A DNA stretch of 56,008 nt from positions 1 to 56,008 of the forward strand of contig SVFE01000009.1 of the NCBI GenBank assembly GCA_015057055.1, in the 5' to 3' direction. This DNA comes from Lachnospiraceae bacterium. Lineage in GTDB: Bacteria > Bacillota > Clostridia > Lachnospirales > Lachnospiraceae. Under the pieces are notes generated by a model. It saw only the letters and a program-made list of their open reading frames with translations. It made no database searches and was not told where the DNA came from. Below, piece after piece: positions 27,061 through 35,936 of this stretch. Each line of letters opens with the position of its first letter. Positions within the stretch are counted from its first letter, which is position 1. The position numbers and the translations under genes are program-made.

Positions 27061-29376
27061 GTGAAGAGAACAGAATTGCCGGTGATAATCGAAAAAGAAA
27101 ATATTTTATTTCCCGGAATGATGATTCAATTTGATATAAAAGAAGAAGCAGCGCAGCGTGCCGTTCAGGAGGCAATGGTAAGAGACGGTTTGGCGGTGGT
27201 GACGTTTGATTATGAACAGAGCATTGGCGTAAAAGTTCAAATCAGTCAGATTAATGAGTTACCGGGCGGTGGCATGCGGCTTTTGCTGGTTGCATCAAAC
27301 CGGGTAAAAATCAGTAAGTGGGAAGGCGAAGATTATTTTGTTGCCACCATTTCTGAGCCGGCTAAGCCCCGGAAAAGAAAAGACGATGAACTACGCCGGG
27401 AGGCAATGCGCCGGAGCCTTTTGGAAGTGTTTGAAGAGTATTGCCGGGAATACCCCCGTCAGAATCCTGCTGTGGCAGAAAAAATCGGAAAAGACATGCC
27501 TATCGGAGAAGCTGCGGATTTAATGGCTTCTTCTGTGGCGATTGCCCCAGATAAAAAAAGGGAACTGTTTTTGCTTATTGACCCGGAAGTAAGGGTGGAA
27601 TGTCTGGTTCGGATTTTAAAAGAGGAAATTAAAATCGCACAGCTTCGAAAAGGAATCTACATGGAAATTTCCGAACAGGTGGATAAGCGCCAGCGGAAAT
27701 ATCTTCTTCAGGAGCAGATGCTTTATATCCGAAAGGAACTTGGCGAAGAGGATGACGAAACTTCAGAGATTCAGCAATGGGAAAAACAGCTAAAGAGAGT
27801 AAAGGCGCCCAAGGAAGTAAAGGAGAAAATTCAGAAGGAAATCCGCCGGTTTAAACAGTTGACCATGAGCTCGTCGGAGAGTTCCGTGGAACGGATTTAC
27901 ATTGAAACCTTGTTGGAGATGCCCTGGGATAAAGTTTCCAAGGATAATAACGATTTACAAAATGCAAAAGAGATTCTGGAACGGGACCATTACGGAATGG
28001 AGAAGGTAAAAGAGCGCATCCTGGAATATCTGGCGGTGCGTAGTCTGACCAAAGAAGGCGAGAGCCCGATTCTTTGTCTGGTGGGTCCGCCCGGTACGGG
28101 CAAAACCTCCATTGCAAAATCGGTGGCAGAGGCGTTGGGTAAAGAGTACATCCGTATCTGCCTTGGAGGTGTTCGGGATGAAGCGGAGATTCGGGGACAC
28201 CGCAGGACTTATATTGGCGCTATGCCGGGACGAATCTGCAACGGCTTAAAGCATGTGGGCGTGAAGAATCCGCTGATGCTTTTGGATGAAATTGATAAAA
28301 TGAGTAAGGATTACAAAGGGGATACGGCAGCTGCGATGCTGGAAGTGCTGGACCCGGAGCAAAACTGTCATTTCCGGGACCATTACCTGGATGTGCCGGT
28401 GGATCTTTCTAAGGTACTTTTTATTGCCACGGCCAATGATGCTTCTGAAATTCCCCGTCCGCTGTTGGACCGTATGGAAATCATAGAAGTCAACAGTTAT
28501 ACGGCGAATGAGAAGTTTCATATTGCCAAGAAACATCTCATTCCTAAGGTAATGAAAAAGAACGGCATGGAAGATAAGGGGCTTACGATTTCAGATAAAG
28601 CTTTGGAGCAGATTATTTCCGGCTATACGAAAGAAGCCGGTGTCCGTGAATTGGAGCGGAAAATCGCCGGAGTTTGCCGGAAATGCGCAATGGAAATCCT
28701 TTCAAAAGCGAAAGACGTTTCAGAGAAGAGAGGAAAACAAAAAAAGAACGTCGAAATTTTGGTGACGGAGAAAAATCTGGAACATTATCTGGGCAAGCGG
28801 AAGTATTCGGAAGATAAAATTGCGAAAGCGCCTACGGTCGGTTTGGTTCGCGGTTTGGCCTGGACCAGTGTGGGCGGTGATACATTGGAAATAGAAGTTG
28901 CCATTATGCCGGGGAAGGGCGAAGTGAAGCTGACCGGTCAGTTGGGAGATGTTATGAAAGAATCCGCTTCGGCAGGGCTGACCTATCTAAGGACCATCGG
29001 TGATGCGTATGGCCTTAAGTCGGATTTCTTTAAGAAAAACGATATTCATATTCATATACCGGAAGGTGCTGTGCCCAAGGACGGTCCCAGTGCGGGAATT
29101 ACCATGGCAACGGCGGTACTTTCTGCGGCAACCAAGCTTCCGGTAGCCGAAACCATAGCCATGACAGGAGAAATTTCTTTGCGAGGCCGGGTGCTTCCCG
29201 TAGGCGGCTTGAAGGAAAAACTTTTGGCAGCCAAGATGGCAGGGATTAAGACCGTCATTCTTCCGGCAGACAATAAGAAAGACGTGGAAGAGATTTCCGA
29301 AGAGATTAAAAAAGGCATGAAGCTGGTTTGGGCCGAGGATATGACTTTGGTGCTGAAGACAGTGTTTGGAAAGTAA
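27061..29376 (+). CDS. lon: ATP-dependent protease Lon
   Basis: 771 residues from the GTG at 27061, after AGAAAGG; an in-frame GTG at 27025 falls inside the clpX terminator and is not the start. The N-terminal LAN domain (starting [18 protein letters not shown]), a coiled helical region, the AAA+ module (Walker [10 protein letters not shown], Walker [12 protein letters not shown]) and the C-terminal protease domain are all seen. The catalytic Ser lies in [10 protein letters not shown] and its partner Lys in [10 protein letters not shown]. It degrades damaged proteins and short-lived regulators in the cytosol. It is separated by 16 bp from engB, the common lonA-engB order of Firmicutes. Confidence 0.96.
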   Translation: MKRTELPVIIEKENILFPGMMIQFDIKEEAAQRAVQEAMVRDGLAVVTFDYEQSIGVKVQISQINELPGGGMRLLLVASNRVKISKWEGEDYFVATISEPAKPRKRKDDELRREAMRRSLLEVFEEYCREYPRQNPAVAEKIGKDMPIGEAADLMASSVAIAPDKKRELFLLIDPEVRVECLVRILKEEIKIAQLRKGIYMEISEQVDKRQRKYLLQEQMLYIRKELGEEDDETSEIQQWEKQLKRVKAPKEVKEKIQKEIRRFKQLTMSSSESSVERIYIETLLEMPWDKVSKDNNDLQNAKEILERDHYGMEKVKERILEYLAVRSLTKEGESPILCLVGPPGTGKTSIAKSVAEALGKEYIRICLGGVRDEAEIRGHRRTYIGAMPGRICNGLKHVGVKNPLMLLDEIDKMSKDYKGDTAAAMLEVLDPEQNCHFRDHYLDVPVDLSKVLFIATANDASEIPRPLLDRMEIIEVNSYTANEKFHIAKKHLIPKVMKKNGMEDKGLTISDKALEQIISGYTKEAGVRELERKIAGVCRKCAMEILSKAKDVSEKRGKQKKNVEILVTEKNLEHYLGKRKYSEDKIAKAPTVGLVRGLAWTSVGGDTLEIEVAIMPGKGEVKLTGQLGDVMKESASAGLTYLRTIGDAYGLKSDFFKKNDIHIHIPEGAVPKDGPSAGITMATAVLSAATKLPVAETIAMTGEISLRGRVLPVGGLKEKLLAAKMAGIKTVILPADNKKDVEEISEEIKKGMKLVWAEDMTLVLKTVFGK

Positions 29377-29392
29377 AGAAAGGCATGAATGT

Positions 29393-29989
29393 ATGAAAAT
29401 AAAAAATGTCAGTTTGGAAACGGTGTGCGGAATCACCAGTGTACTTCCGGAAACGGAGAAACCGGAGTTTGCATTTGCGGGAAAAAGTAATGTGGGAAAA
29501 TCGTCACTGATAAATGCACTGATGCAGAGAAAGTCACTGGCACGTACCAGTTCCCAGCCGGGAAAGACCCAGACCATAAATTTCTATAATGTAAATGACG
29601 AACTCTACTTTGTGGATTTGCCGGGATACGGCTACGCCAAAGTCGGAAAGGAAGTTACGGCCAAATGGGGAAAAATGGTTGAGCGGTACTTGCACAAATC
29701 AAAGCAGTTGAAAGCGGTTTTTTTGCTGATAGACATCCGGCATGAACCGTCGGCCAATGATAAACTGATGTACGACTGGATTATGAGCAACGGCTTTGAC
29801 CCGATTATCATCGCGACGAAATTGGACAAGATTAACCGTAGTCAGATTCAAAAGCACGTGAAAATGATTCGGGAAGGGCTAGGTGCCAAAAAGGAATGTG
29901 TCATTGTACCTTTTTCCGCGGAGAGCAAGCAGGGACGGGATGAGATTTATGGAATTATCGAAGAATTACAAGGTGTTGGTGAGGTATGA
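29393..29989 (+). CDS. engB: Ribosome biogenesis GTPase EngB (YsxC/YihA)
   Basis: 198 residues from the ATG at 29393, with AGAAAGG upstream. GTPase motifs: G1 GKSNVGKS at 30-37, G2 Thr in [12 protein letters not shown]3 [10 protein letters not shown]4 TKLD and G5 SAES. It is essential for assembly of the 50S subunit in B. subtilis. The 3' end overlaps truA by 41 bp. Confidence 0.95.
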   Translation: MKIKNVSLETVCGITSVLPETEKPEFAFAGKSNVGKSSLINALMQRKSLARTSSQPGKTQTINFYNVNDELYFVDLPGYGYAKVGKEVTAKWGKMVERYLHKSKQLKAVFLLIDIRHEPSANDKLMYDWIMSNGFDPIIIATKLDKINRSQIQKHVKMIREGLGAKKECVIVPFSAESKQGRDEIYGIIEELQGVGEV

Positions 29990-30722
29990 CGGAAGTCGTT
30001 ACGGCGGATGGCAAAAGCAGACGAAATCACCGACAACCATTCAGGGAAAAATAGAAGCCGTTTTGGAAAAAATGTGTGGATGTCCCATCGAAATTGCAGG
30101 GAGCGGCAGGACGGATGCCGGGGTCCATGCCAATGGGCAGGTGTTTCATTTCAAAGCGGCAGTGAGTCTGCAACCGGATGAAATTCAAAATTATTTGAAC
30201 CGATATTTGCCGGAGGACATCGCGGTGCTTTCGGTAGAAACGGCGCCGGAGCGGTTTCACAGCAGGCTGTCGGCCAAGGGAAAACGCTATGTGTACCGTA
30301 TTTGGAGAAGTGAGATTCCACCGGTATTTGAAAGAAAGTATGTCTGCAATTTGCGGAAACTTATGCCGGAGGAAAAGGAGATTTTACCGAATGTGGCGGC
30401 AATGAAGACGGCTGCAAAATTGCTTCTGGGTACCCACGATTTTAAAGGGTTTACCTCGCTGAAGAAGACAAAAAAATCCACGGTTCGGACCATTACCGCC
30501 TTGATAATAGAAGAACGCGGACCGGAGATTGTGATTACCTTTGAAGGCGACGGATTTTTGTATCACATGATAAGAATTATCGTAGGTACATTATTGGAAG
30601 TCGGTTTCGGGAAACGAAGTGCCCAAAGTATTTCGCAGGTATTGGAAAACGGAATCCGGGAGCAGGCCGGTTTTTTGGCGCCCCCGGAGGGACTTTGCCT
30701 GGATGCGGTTTATTATGAATAA
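29949..30722 (+). CDS. truA: tRNA pseudouridine(38-40) synthase TruA
   Basis: 257 residues from the ATG at 29949, inside the end of engB. This start leaves the usual short N-terminal stretch before [16 protein letters not shown]. The catalytic Asp56 is in GSGRTDAGVHA, and other family blocks (YLPEDIAVLSVETAPERFHSRLSAKGKRYVYRIW, GDGFLYHMIRIIVGTLLEVG, PPEGLCLDAVYY) are intact. It isomerises uridines 38-40 in the anticodon arm of many tRNAs. The ribosome site is weak, so translation is probably coupled to engB. Confidence 0.95.
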   Translation: MELSKNYKVLVRYDGSRYGGWQKQTKSPTTIQGKIEAVLEKMCGCPIEIAGSGRTDAGVHANGQVFHFKAAVSLQPDEIQNYLNRYLPEDIAVLSVETAPERFHSRLSAKGKRYVYRIWRSEIPPVFERKYVCNLRKLMPEEKEILPNVAAMKTAAKLLLGTHDFKGFTSLKKTKKSTVRTITALIIEERGPEIVITFEGDGFLYHMIRIIVGTLLEVGFGKRSAQSISQVLENGIREQAGFLAPPEGLCLDAVYYE

Positions 30723-30742
30723 TATAAAATCAAAGAACGCTG

Positions 30743-30751
30743 CATATATTA
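30743..30751 (+). promoter_or_regulatory. Possible sporulation sigma-factor -10 element (sigma-K/E type)
   Basis: CATATATTA fits the CATAnnnTA form of mother-cell promoters and lies 31 bp before dpaA, a gene known to be mother-cell expressed. The -35 is not clear, so this is tentative. Confidence 0.35.
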
Positions 30752-30781
30752 TATAAACATTTTTGTTTGAGAGGATATAGG

Positions 30782-31591
30782 ATGAAAAAAGCGGAAGCAG
30801 CGTTTGGCGATTTACGTATGAAATATCTGGCCAAAATGTTGGAGCGTAGCGGCTATGAAGTTACCATGGGAGAACCTTTTTCTCCGGAGCGCATGCAAAA
30901 TGCGGATGTGGTGATTTTACCGGTGCCGGTAACCCACGGGGATAATAAGATTTCCTGGGGGATGGATGGAAGTGCAATTACCACGGATGTAATTTGCAAT
31001 AGCATTCGAAAAGGACAAAGCGTGTTTGGCGGAGTTATTCCCAAAGAGATGAAGAGCACCTTGGAAGCACAGGGTGCTTTTTGTTATGATTTTATGGAAA
31101 TGACCGATATTGCCATGAATAATGCCGTAGCCACGGCAGAAGGTGCGATTGCTGAGGCAATAATTGCCGGGAAGAATAATCTTACCGGAAGTAATTGTCT
31201 GGTTATCGGTTATGGAAAATGCGGGCTGGAACTTGCCGGGAAATTGCAGAATTTCGGCGCCAATGTTACGGTTATGGCAAGACGCAGTACGGTTCGCCAG
31301 CAGGCGAGAGTAAAAGGATTTGCTTCGATTATGCCGGGGGAAATTTCCGGAAGTTATTCGTATGTATTTAATACCGTGCCGGCTAGAATGCTGGGAGAGA
31401 AAGAACTGGCCAGATTGCCGGGCGATGTGTGTATTATTGATATTGCGTCCAATCCCGGCGGTACGGATTTTGCCTGGTGCGAAGCCCACGGCGTGAAGGC
31501 AAAACTTTGCCTTGGACTTCCGGGAAAATATTCGCCCAAAACCTCCGGAGAGATTCTGGCGCAGGCAGTTTTGGATATTATGGAGGTATAG
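30782..31591 (+). CDS. dpaA: Dipicolinate synthase subunit A
   Basis: 269 residues from the ATG at 30782, after GAGAGGA. It has the SpoVFA pattern: an N-terminal domain (EAAFGDLRMKYLAKMLERSGYEV) and a Rossmann NAD(P)-binding domain with VIGYGKCGLELAGKLQNFGANVTVMARR. With subunit B, encoded next, it oxidises dihydrodipicolinate from the lysine pathway to dipicolinate, the main small molecule of the spore core. The presence of both subunits shows a true spore former that uses DpaAB rather than the EtfA route of some clostridia. Confidence 0.95.
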   Translation: MKKAEAAFGDLRMKYLAKMLERSGYEVTMGEPFSPERMQNADVVILPVPVTHGDNKISWGMDGSAITTDVICNSIRKGQSVFGGVIPKEMKSTLEAQGAFCYDFMEMTDIAMNNAVATAEGAIAEAIIAGKNNLTGSNCLVIGYGKCGLELAGKLQNFGANVTVMARRSTVRQQARVKGFASIMPGEISGSYSYVFNTVPARMLGEKELARLPGDVCIIDIASNPGGTDFAWCEAHGVKAKLCLGLPGKYSPKTSGEILAQAVLDIMEV

Positions 31592-31666
31592 TGAAAGGAA
31601 CCAACGGAACATAGCGGCATATAATATTTCATCAATGTATTTCGCTTTTGAAAGGGCAGGTGGAAT

Positions 31667-32248
31667 ATGAATATAGCAGATTACACAATTGGAATCGGGT
31701 TCACCGGTTCGTTCTGTACTTTTGATAAAATCTTGAAGGAAATTGCCGTACTGAAGGAAAAAGGAGTGAAAATGCTTCCCGTTTTTTCGTACAATGCAGC
31801 GGGCATGGATAATCGATTCATGGAAGCGGCCGAGTTTCGGAAAAAAGTAGAAGAACTGACGGAAAATGAAGGCTATGATACGATACCCGGCGTGGAGCCC
31901 CTAGGGCCGAAGGGGATGATGGATGTCATGGTGATTGCGCCTTGTACAGGAAACACGCTGGCCAAACTTTGCAACGGAATTACGGATACGCCGGTTCTTA
32001 TGGCGGCAAAAGGACATTTGCGGAACGGAAAACCGCTGGTCATCGCTGTATCTACCAACGATGCACTGGGAATAAATTTTAAAAACATCGGCATGCTGAT
32101 GGCAATGAAAAATATCTATTTCGTGCCCTTTGGCCAGGATGACTGCGTGAAGAAACCCAATTCCATGATTGCCAGATTAGACCGTCTGGAAGATACGGTT
32201 TTGGCGGCGCTGGAAGGAAAACAAATTCAGCCGGTAATCACGGCGTAA
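31667..32248 (+). CDS. dpaB: Dipicolinate synthase subunit B
   Basis: 193 residues of the SpoVFB flavoprotein type: GIGFTGSFCTFDKILKEIAVLKEKG at the start, then FSYNAAGMDNRFMEA, EPLGPKGMMDVMVIAPCTGNTLAKLCNGITDTPVLMAAKGHLRNGKPLVIAVSTNDALG. It works with DpaA in the mother cell. The 75-bp gap to dpaA holds no obvious terminator and GCAGGTGG precedes the ATG, so both are likely on one transcript, ended by the strong hairpin downstream. Confidence 0.95.
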   Translation: MNIADYTIGIGFTGSFCTFDKILKEIAVLKEKGVKMLPVFSYNAAGMDNRFMEAAEFRKKVEELTENEGYDTIPGVEPLGPKGMMDVMVIAPCTGNTLAKLCNGITDTPVLMAAKGHLRNGKPLVIAVSTNDALGINFKNIGMLMAMKNIYFVPFGQDDCVKKPNSMIARLDRLEDTVLAALEGKQIQPVITA

Positions 32249-32267
32249 ATAATGAAAAACAAGGAAG

Positions 32268-32303
32268 AACCCCGGGCAACTTACTACCCGGGGTTGTTTT
32301 TTA
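32268..32303. terminator. Terminator of dpaAB, shared with the convergent AsnB-like gene
   Basis: AACCCCGGG/CCCGGGGTT, a perfect 9-bp stem with a 10-nt loop, followed by TTTTTT on the plus strand. On the minus strand a weaker T-rich stretch (TTCTTCC) follows; the stop codon of the AsnB-like gene lies at its edge. Confidence 0.85.
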
Positions 32304-34136
32304 CAGATGCAGTTTAATGTTGTATTTCTTAAACCAGAAGTCAATCTGCAACAGGTAGGCAATCATCTGCGGACCGCACATGAGCTGGCCGTACCAAGGG
32401 GTACCCAGATCTTTGGGACTGGACAGGAAGGCCTTCAGACTTTCTTCTTCAATTAGTGTATGCAATACCGATGTTTCGTCGTTCCAAACTTCGGAGAGCA
32501 TACCGGTAAGCATTTTTTCATAAAACGGATGATAGGTTTTGGGGAAGGGGCTCTTCTTGCGAAGGAGAACCTGCTGAGGAAGCATGGGCTCTCCGGCCTG
32601 GCGAAGGAGCGCTTTTACCAATCCGCCCCGGGTCTTCATATCCCAGGGAACATTATACACATACTCGGCCAAACGGTGATCGGCAAAAGGGATGCGGGCA
32701 GTCAGCCCGGTGCGACGGCAGCTTCTGTCCATACGGTTGAGCAGTGTTTCCATAAACCAATACAGATTTAAGTTGGAAAATCTCCGTTTTTTCGCATCGC
32801 TGTCACTTTCCTCCGGCAATACGATAATGCTTTTTACCGAATTATGATAGGTGCTGCGTACATAGGAATCCATATCCAGCGCCTCTGTAATTTCCTTTTT
32901 CAGAAGTATTTTACGAGGGTTCAAATCCGGACTCCAGGGGAAGGTGTTCTCGCAGACAAGGTCGTTGTTGTGCACCCAGGGATAACCGCCGAAGACTTCG
33001 TCAGCACATTCGCCCGTGTAGGCAGTAGCACCGATTTCCCGAACCTGTTTGGAAAAATACAGCAGGGAGGAATCGATGTCAGCCATGCAGGGCATATCAT
33101 GGGCAAGCACGGATTCCTGCAGGTGCTCAGCCAGCGTCTGGTAATTGCATTCCAGATAATGATGCTGGCTTTGGAGGTATTTTACCATGGCATCAATGTA
33201 AGGACGGTCCTGGGAGGGCTGGAAGGAAGAGGATTTGAAAAATTTATCATTTTGTGAAAAATCAAAGGAAATGGTGACAAGGCGTTGACCACGTCGTTCC
33301 GTTTCTTTTTTTAAGTACGCCGCCACAAGGCTGGAATCGATACCGCCGGACAAAAGGCATACCGGATCGGGGTCGACGGCAAACTGTCCGCGGAATATTT
33401 CGCCCAGAAGTTCCCGGGTATGAAGTACGGTTTCTTCGTAATTTTCGGTATGGGGCCTGCACTGCAATTTCCAGTAGGCGGTTTCGCAGATGCCGTATTT
33501 GTTCACGGTGAGACAATGAGCCGGCCGGACTTCTTTTATATGGTCAAAGATTGCTTTCCCCGGGGTTCTGGCAGGACCGATGCTAAAGAGTTCGTTTAAC
33601 CCTTCTGCGGAAACGGAAGGAGCCTCTTCCCGGAAGGCAAGAACAGCCTTGGGTTCCGATGCGAAAACAAAGTAATCATCGCATTTGGAATAAAAGAGGG
33701 GTTTGCTTCCGAAATGGTCACGGAACAAATAGAGGGTGTGGTGACGTCTGTCAAAAATGGCAAAGGCAAAGTTGCCTACCAATTTTTCCACAAAGGAAAA
33801 TCCGTATTCCATGAATCCTAAGAGGACAATTTCTTCCTGGGATTGATTTTCGCTCTGCAGAGAATGGGGAAGGAGGCTGCGAAGCTCATTGCAATTAAAG
33901 ATGTCGCCGTCAAATACGATATCACAGCAACGGTCTCCTACGCACAAAGAGTAAGGCTTGCATCCTTCGTGGCAATGAACGATTCCGGCGCAAAAATCAT
34001 CGGTGATGAGGGGCCGGATTTCTTCCCTGTCTGAATGACATAAGGAATTCATCATTTGCATCAGCTTATCATGGCAAATATTGTCAGAAGAAAAGCGAGG
34101 TTTATTTGGTTCAAAAAAACCGGCAAAACTAAACAT
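32301..34136 (-). CDS. Asparagine synthetase-like protein with inactive glutaminase domain
   Basis: 611 residues from the ATG at 34136, preceded by GGAG at 5-nt spacing. The layout is that of AsnB: an N-terminal Ntn-glutaminase domain (about 1-200) and a C-terminal ATP-pyrophosphatase domain with SGGIDSS at 263-269 and the later ECADEVFGGYP loop. The nucleophile Cys that should follow the initiator Met is Phe (MFSFAGF instead of MCGFAGF). Also changed are the RGPD block (here CHSDRE), the RLSI block (HCHEGCK) and NGEIYN (DGDIFN). Glutamine hydrolysis should therefore be lost. The synthetase half could still use ammonia to make Asn, or amidate another acid. It stands alone and is convergent with dpaAB. 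Confidence 0.88.
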   Translation of the reverse strand: MFSFAGFFEPNKPRFSSDNICHDKLMQMMNSLCHSDREEIRPLITDDFCAGIVHCHEGCKPYSLCVGDRCCDIVFDGDIFNCNELRSLLPHSLQSENQSQEEIVLLGFMEYGFSFVEKLVGNFAFAIFDRRHHTLYLFRDHFGSKPLFYSKCDDYFVFASEPKAVLAFREEAPSVSAEGLNELFSIGPARTPGKAIFDHIKEVRPAHCLTVNKYGICETAYWKLQCRPHTENYEETVLHTRELLGEIFRGQFAVDPDPVCLLSGGIDSSLVAAYLKKETERRGQRLVTISFDFSQNDKFFKSSSFQPSQDRPYIDAMVKYLQSQHHYLECNYQTLAEHLQESVLAHDMPCMADIDSSLLYFSKQVREIGATAYTGECADEVFGGYPWVHNNDLVCENTFPWSPDLNPRKILLKKEITEALDMDSYVRSTYHNSVKSIIVLPEESDSDAKKRRFSNLNLYWFMETLLNRMDRSCRRTGLTARIPFADHRLAEYVYNVPWDMKTRGGLVKALLRQAGEPMLPQQVLLRKKSPFPKTYHPFYEKMLTGMLSEVWNDETSVLHTLIEEESLKAFLSSPKDLGTPWYGQLMCGPQMIAYLLQIDFWFKKYNIKLHL

Positions 34137-34252
34137 AGTAACTCCATATGGATTTCTTTCTTTATAAAGATATGCATCAGAGAAAAAATGATGAATAAAA
34201 TGTGTTTTTCGGGGAAGGATAAAAGTATAAAAATGAGAAAGGCGTGAATGGT

Positions 34253-34615
34253 ATGAAAAGAAGCGTATTTTTGATGATAGAAATTGCGATTGCGGCACTT
34301 CATTTGTGGCTTGGTCTTACGGGCATTTCCTTTTTGTGGATTCAGGGACCCCGTAGTGCGGCCATTACGCTGGGTGTCATCGGTGTGATTATGGGAGCCA
34401 TCGGTTCCTGGGGCAGCATGATGAACCATCCCCATGCTTCTTCCAATGTAATGGGAACGGTTATTGAAGTGTTACTTTTGCTGACTTTGTTTGTACAGGT
34501 CTTTGGATGGGAAAATTTCCCTCTGCTTGGAGATCCGGTCATTGCGCTGGTAGTGCTTGCGGCCGGTCTTGTAGTAAAAGGTATCTTTGAAATGATGGCA
34601 GAAAAAATCGCATAA
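34253..34615 (+). CDS. Small three- or four-helix membrane protein
   Basis: 120 residues from the ATG at 34253, 10 nt after AAAGG; a GTG at 34244 lies too close to that site. Hydrophobic spans: SVFLMIEIAIAALHLWLGLTGI, SAAITLGVIGVIMGAIGSWG, GTVIEVLLLLTLFVQVFGW and PVIALVVLAAGLVVKGIFEM. No motif was recognised and no function can be given. It is divergent from the AsnB-like gene, with a start-to-start distance of 116 bp. Confidence 0.65.
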   Translation: MKRSVFLMIEIAIAALHLWLGLTGISFLWIQGPRSAAITLGVIGVIMGAIGSWGSMMNHPHASSNVMGTVIEVLLLLTLFVQVFGWENFPLLGDPVIALVVLAAGLVVKGIFEMMAEKIA

Positions 34616-34663
34616 GGATATCTGCAAAGGATAGTCGCAGAGGATGTCTGCAGAGAAACAAAA

Positions 34664-34700
34664 AAGGGGCGCGCCGCATCGGGCACACCCCTTAATTTCT
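34664..34700. terminator. Terminator between the small membrane protein and the DHH gene
   Basis: Arms 34664-34675 and 34682-34693 pair as AAGGGGCGCGCC with GGCACACCCCTT, allowing wobble pairs. T-rich sequence follows on both strands (AATTTCTT plus; TTTTTTGTTTC minus). Confidence 0.75.
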
Positions 34701-34727
34701 TATGAGTAATCGCTATGTAAGAATTAG

Positions 34728-35657
34728 TTATACGTTGTAATAGGAACTGTAGTTCACCAATTCATCAATCAGTTTGGGAACCTTTTCACCCATATCCTCA
34801 TCGGAGAACTGGCAGGTACCAACGGCTTTGTGACCGCCACCGCCGTATTTCAGCATAAGGGAGCCTACATCCACATTACTGGTACGGTTCAAAATGCTGT
34901 AACCTACGGCACAGGAACAACCCTTGCCGCCTTTGCCGTTTACAATCCATACAGAGATGTTCTGTTCGGGATACATACTGTAAATCATGAAACGATTGCC
35001 GGAATAAATCGGATCTACATTACGCAAATCGCTGATAATAACATCTTTTTCCACGCGGGTGTTGGCAAGAACCATGGCTTTAAAGTTTTCCGCCTGCTCG
35101 TGATATACTTCGATTCGTTCTTTAACATCCGGGAGATTCAAGATTTCTTCCGTAGACATTGTACGGCAGCATTCCATCAAAACTTCCATCAGACGGTAAT
35201 TGGGAATCGTAAAATTACGCCAACGACCGAGACCGGTTCTGGGGTCCATCAGGAAACCAACCAAAATCCAACCGGTAGGATTCTGAATTTCATCAATGGT
35301 AAGATTACCGGAGTCAACCTTATCAACCGCTTCCATCATGTCATCAAACTGAGGGAAACGTTCTTTTCCGCCGTAATATTCATAAATAATGCGGGCACAG
35401 GAGGGAGTGATACGACTTTCTCCTTTGTATTTGCCGGCAAGCTGATTTCTTTCGTGTTCGCTGGAGTGGTGGTCAAACCAAAGTCCGCAGCCTTCTGCAT
35501 AAGGTACATTGGCAAGACAATCATTCTCCGTTATTTCAACCAAACCATCCTGGATATCCTTGGGATGTGCAAATTTCCAACTGTCGATGATTCCGGCCTC
35601 CAAAAGCAAAGCACCGCATGCCAGACCGTCAAAATCAGAACGTGTAATAAGTCTCAT
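34728..35657 (-). CDS. DHH-family phosphoesterase
   Basis: 309 residues from the ATG at 35657, preceded by AAAAGGAG; the reading frame runs further upstream but through the promoter. Motifs of the DHH superfamily are present: DFDGLACG (motif I), WFDHHSSEH (the DHH motif, with PSCARIIYEYYGG after), DKVDSGNL, and a DHHA1-like C terminus with GGGGHKAVGTCQF for substrate binding. Relatives are exopolyphosphatases, nano-RNases or cyclic dinucleotide phosphodiesterases; which of these applies is not clear. It is cytosolic and forms a single-gene unit. Confidence 0.88.
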   Translation of the reverse strand: MRLITRSDFDGLACGALLLEAGIIDSWKFAHPKDIQDGLVEITENDCLANVPYAEGCGLWFDHHSSEHERNQLAGKYKGESRITPSCARIIYEYYGGKERFPQFDDMMEAVDKVDSGNLTIDEIQNPTGWILVGFLMDPRTGLGRWRNFTIPNYRLMEVLMECCRTMSTEEILNLPDVKERIEVYHEQAENFKAMVLANTRVEKDVIISDLRNVDPIYSGNRFMIYSMYPEQNISVWIVNGKGGKGCSCAVGYSILNRTSNVDVGSLMLKYGGGGHKAVGTCQFSDEDMGEKVPKLIDELVNYSSYYNV

Positions 35658-35700
35658 AGATAAACTCCTTTTTCTCGTAATCCCCAACCACATCGGGTGT

Positions 35701-35726
35701 TTTTGTATAGATAAACATATACAAAA
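35701..35726. promoter_or_regulatory. 9-bp perfect inverted repeat at the DHH transcription start
   Basis: TTTTGTATA and TATACAAAA flank 8 bp, just downstream of the predicted -10 on the minus strand; the position suits a repressor operator. Confidence 0.4.
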
Positions 35727-35729
35727 AAC

Positions 35730-35758
35730 ATTATAATTGATTTTTATTATAAAAACAA
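35730..35758 (-). promoter_or_regulatory. Promoter of the DHH phosphoesterase gene
   Basis: On the minus strand TTGTTT and TATAAT with a 17-bp spacer; leader about 65 nt. Confidence 0.7.
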
Positions 35759-35813
35759 GGATTCCGACAAAAAAATAGAAAAAATACATTTATAAAATAT
35801 CGAAAGAAAAGAC

Positions 35814-35842
35814 TTGACAAAACAGGTCTACTTGTATAGACT
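35814..35842 (+). promoter_or_regulatory. Promoter of the BlaR1/BlaI-like operon
   Basis: TTGACA at 35814-35819 with TAGACT 17 bp later as the -10. The -10 lies inside the first operator, so a bound repressor would block the polymerase. Confidence 0.75.
35826..35841. promoter_or_regulatory. BlaI-type operator 1
   Basis: GTCTA-N6-TAGAC over the -10 element. The same pattern recurs exactly 34 bp downstream. Confidence 0.75.
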
Positions 35843-35859
35843 AAATGGTATGAAACGTG

Positions 35860-35875
35860 GTCTAATAGTATAGAC
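35860..35875. promoter_or_regulatory. BlaI-type operator 2
   Basis: GTCTA-N6-TAGAC, the second copy, placed in the leader just past the transcription start. The two copies share the arms and differ in the central 6 bp (CTTGTA and ATAGTA). Confidence 0.75.
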
Positions 35876-35936
35876 TAGCGAAATACATAAGTTATGCATT
35901 ATTAAATGTATTTTCAAAGAAAGGGATTTTTGGAAA

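Noticed and set aside
34137-34298. 54-residue N-terminal extension of the AsnB-like protein
   Set aside because: No ribosome site precedes it, and it overlaps the divergent promoter region. GGAG sits directly before the ATG at 34136.
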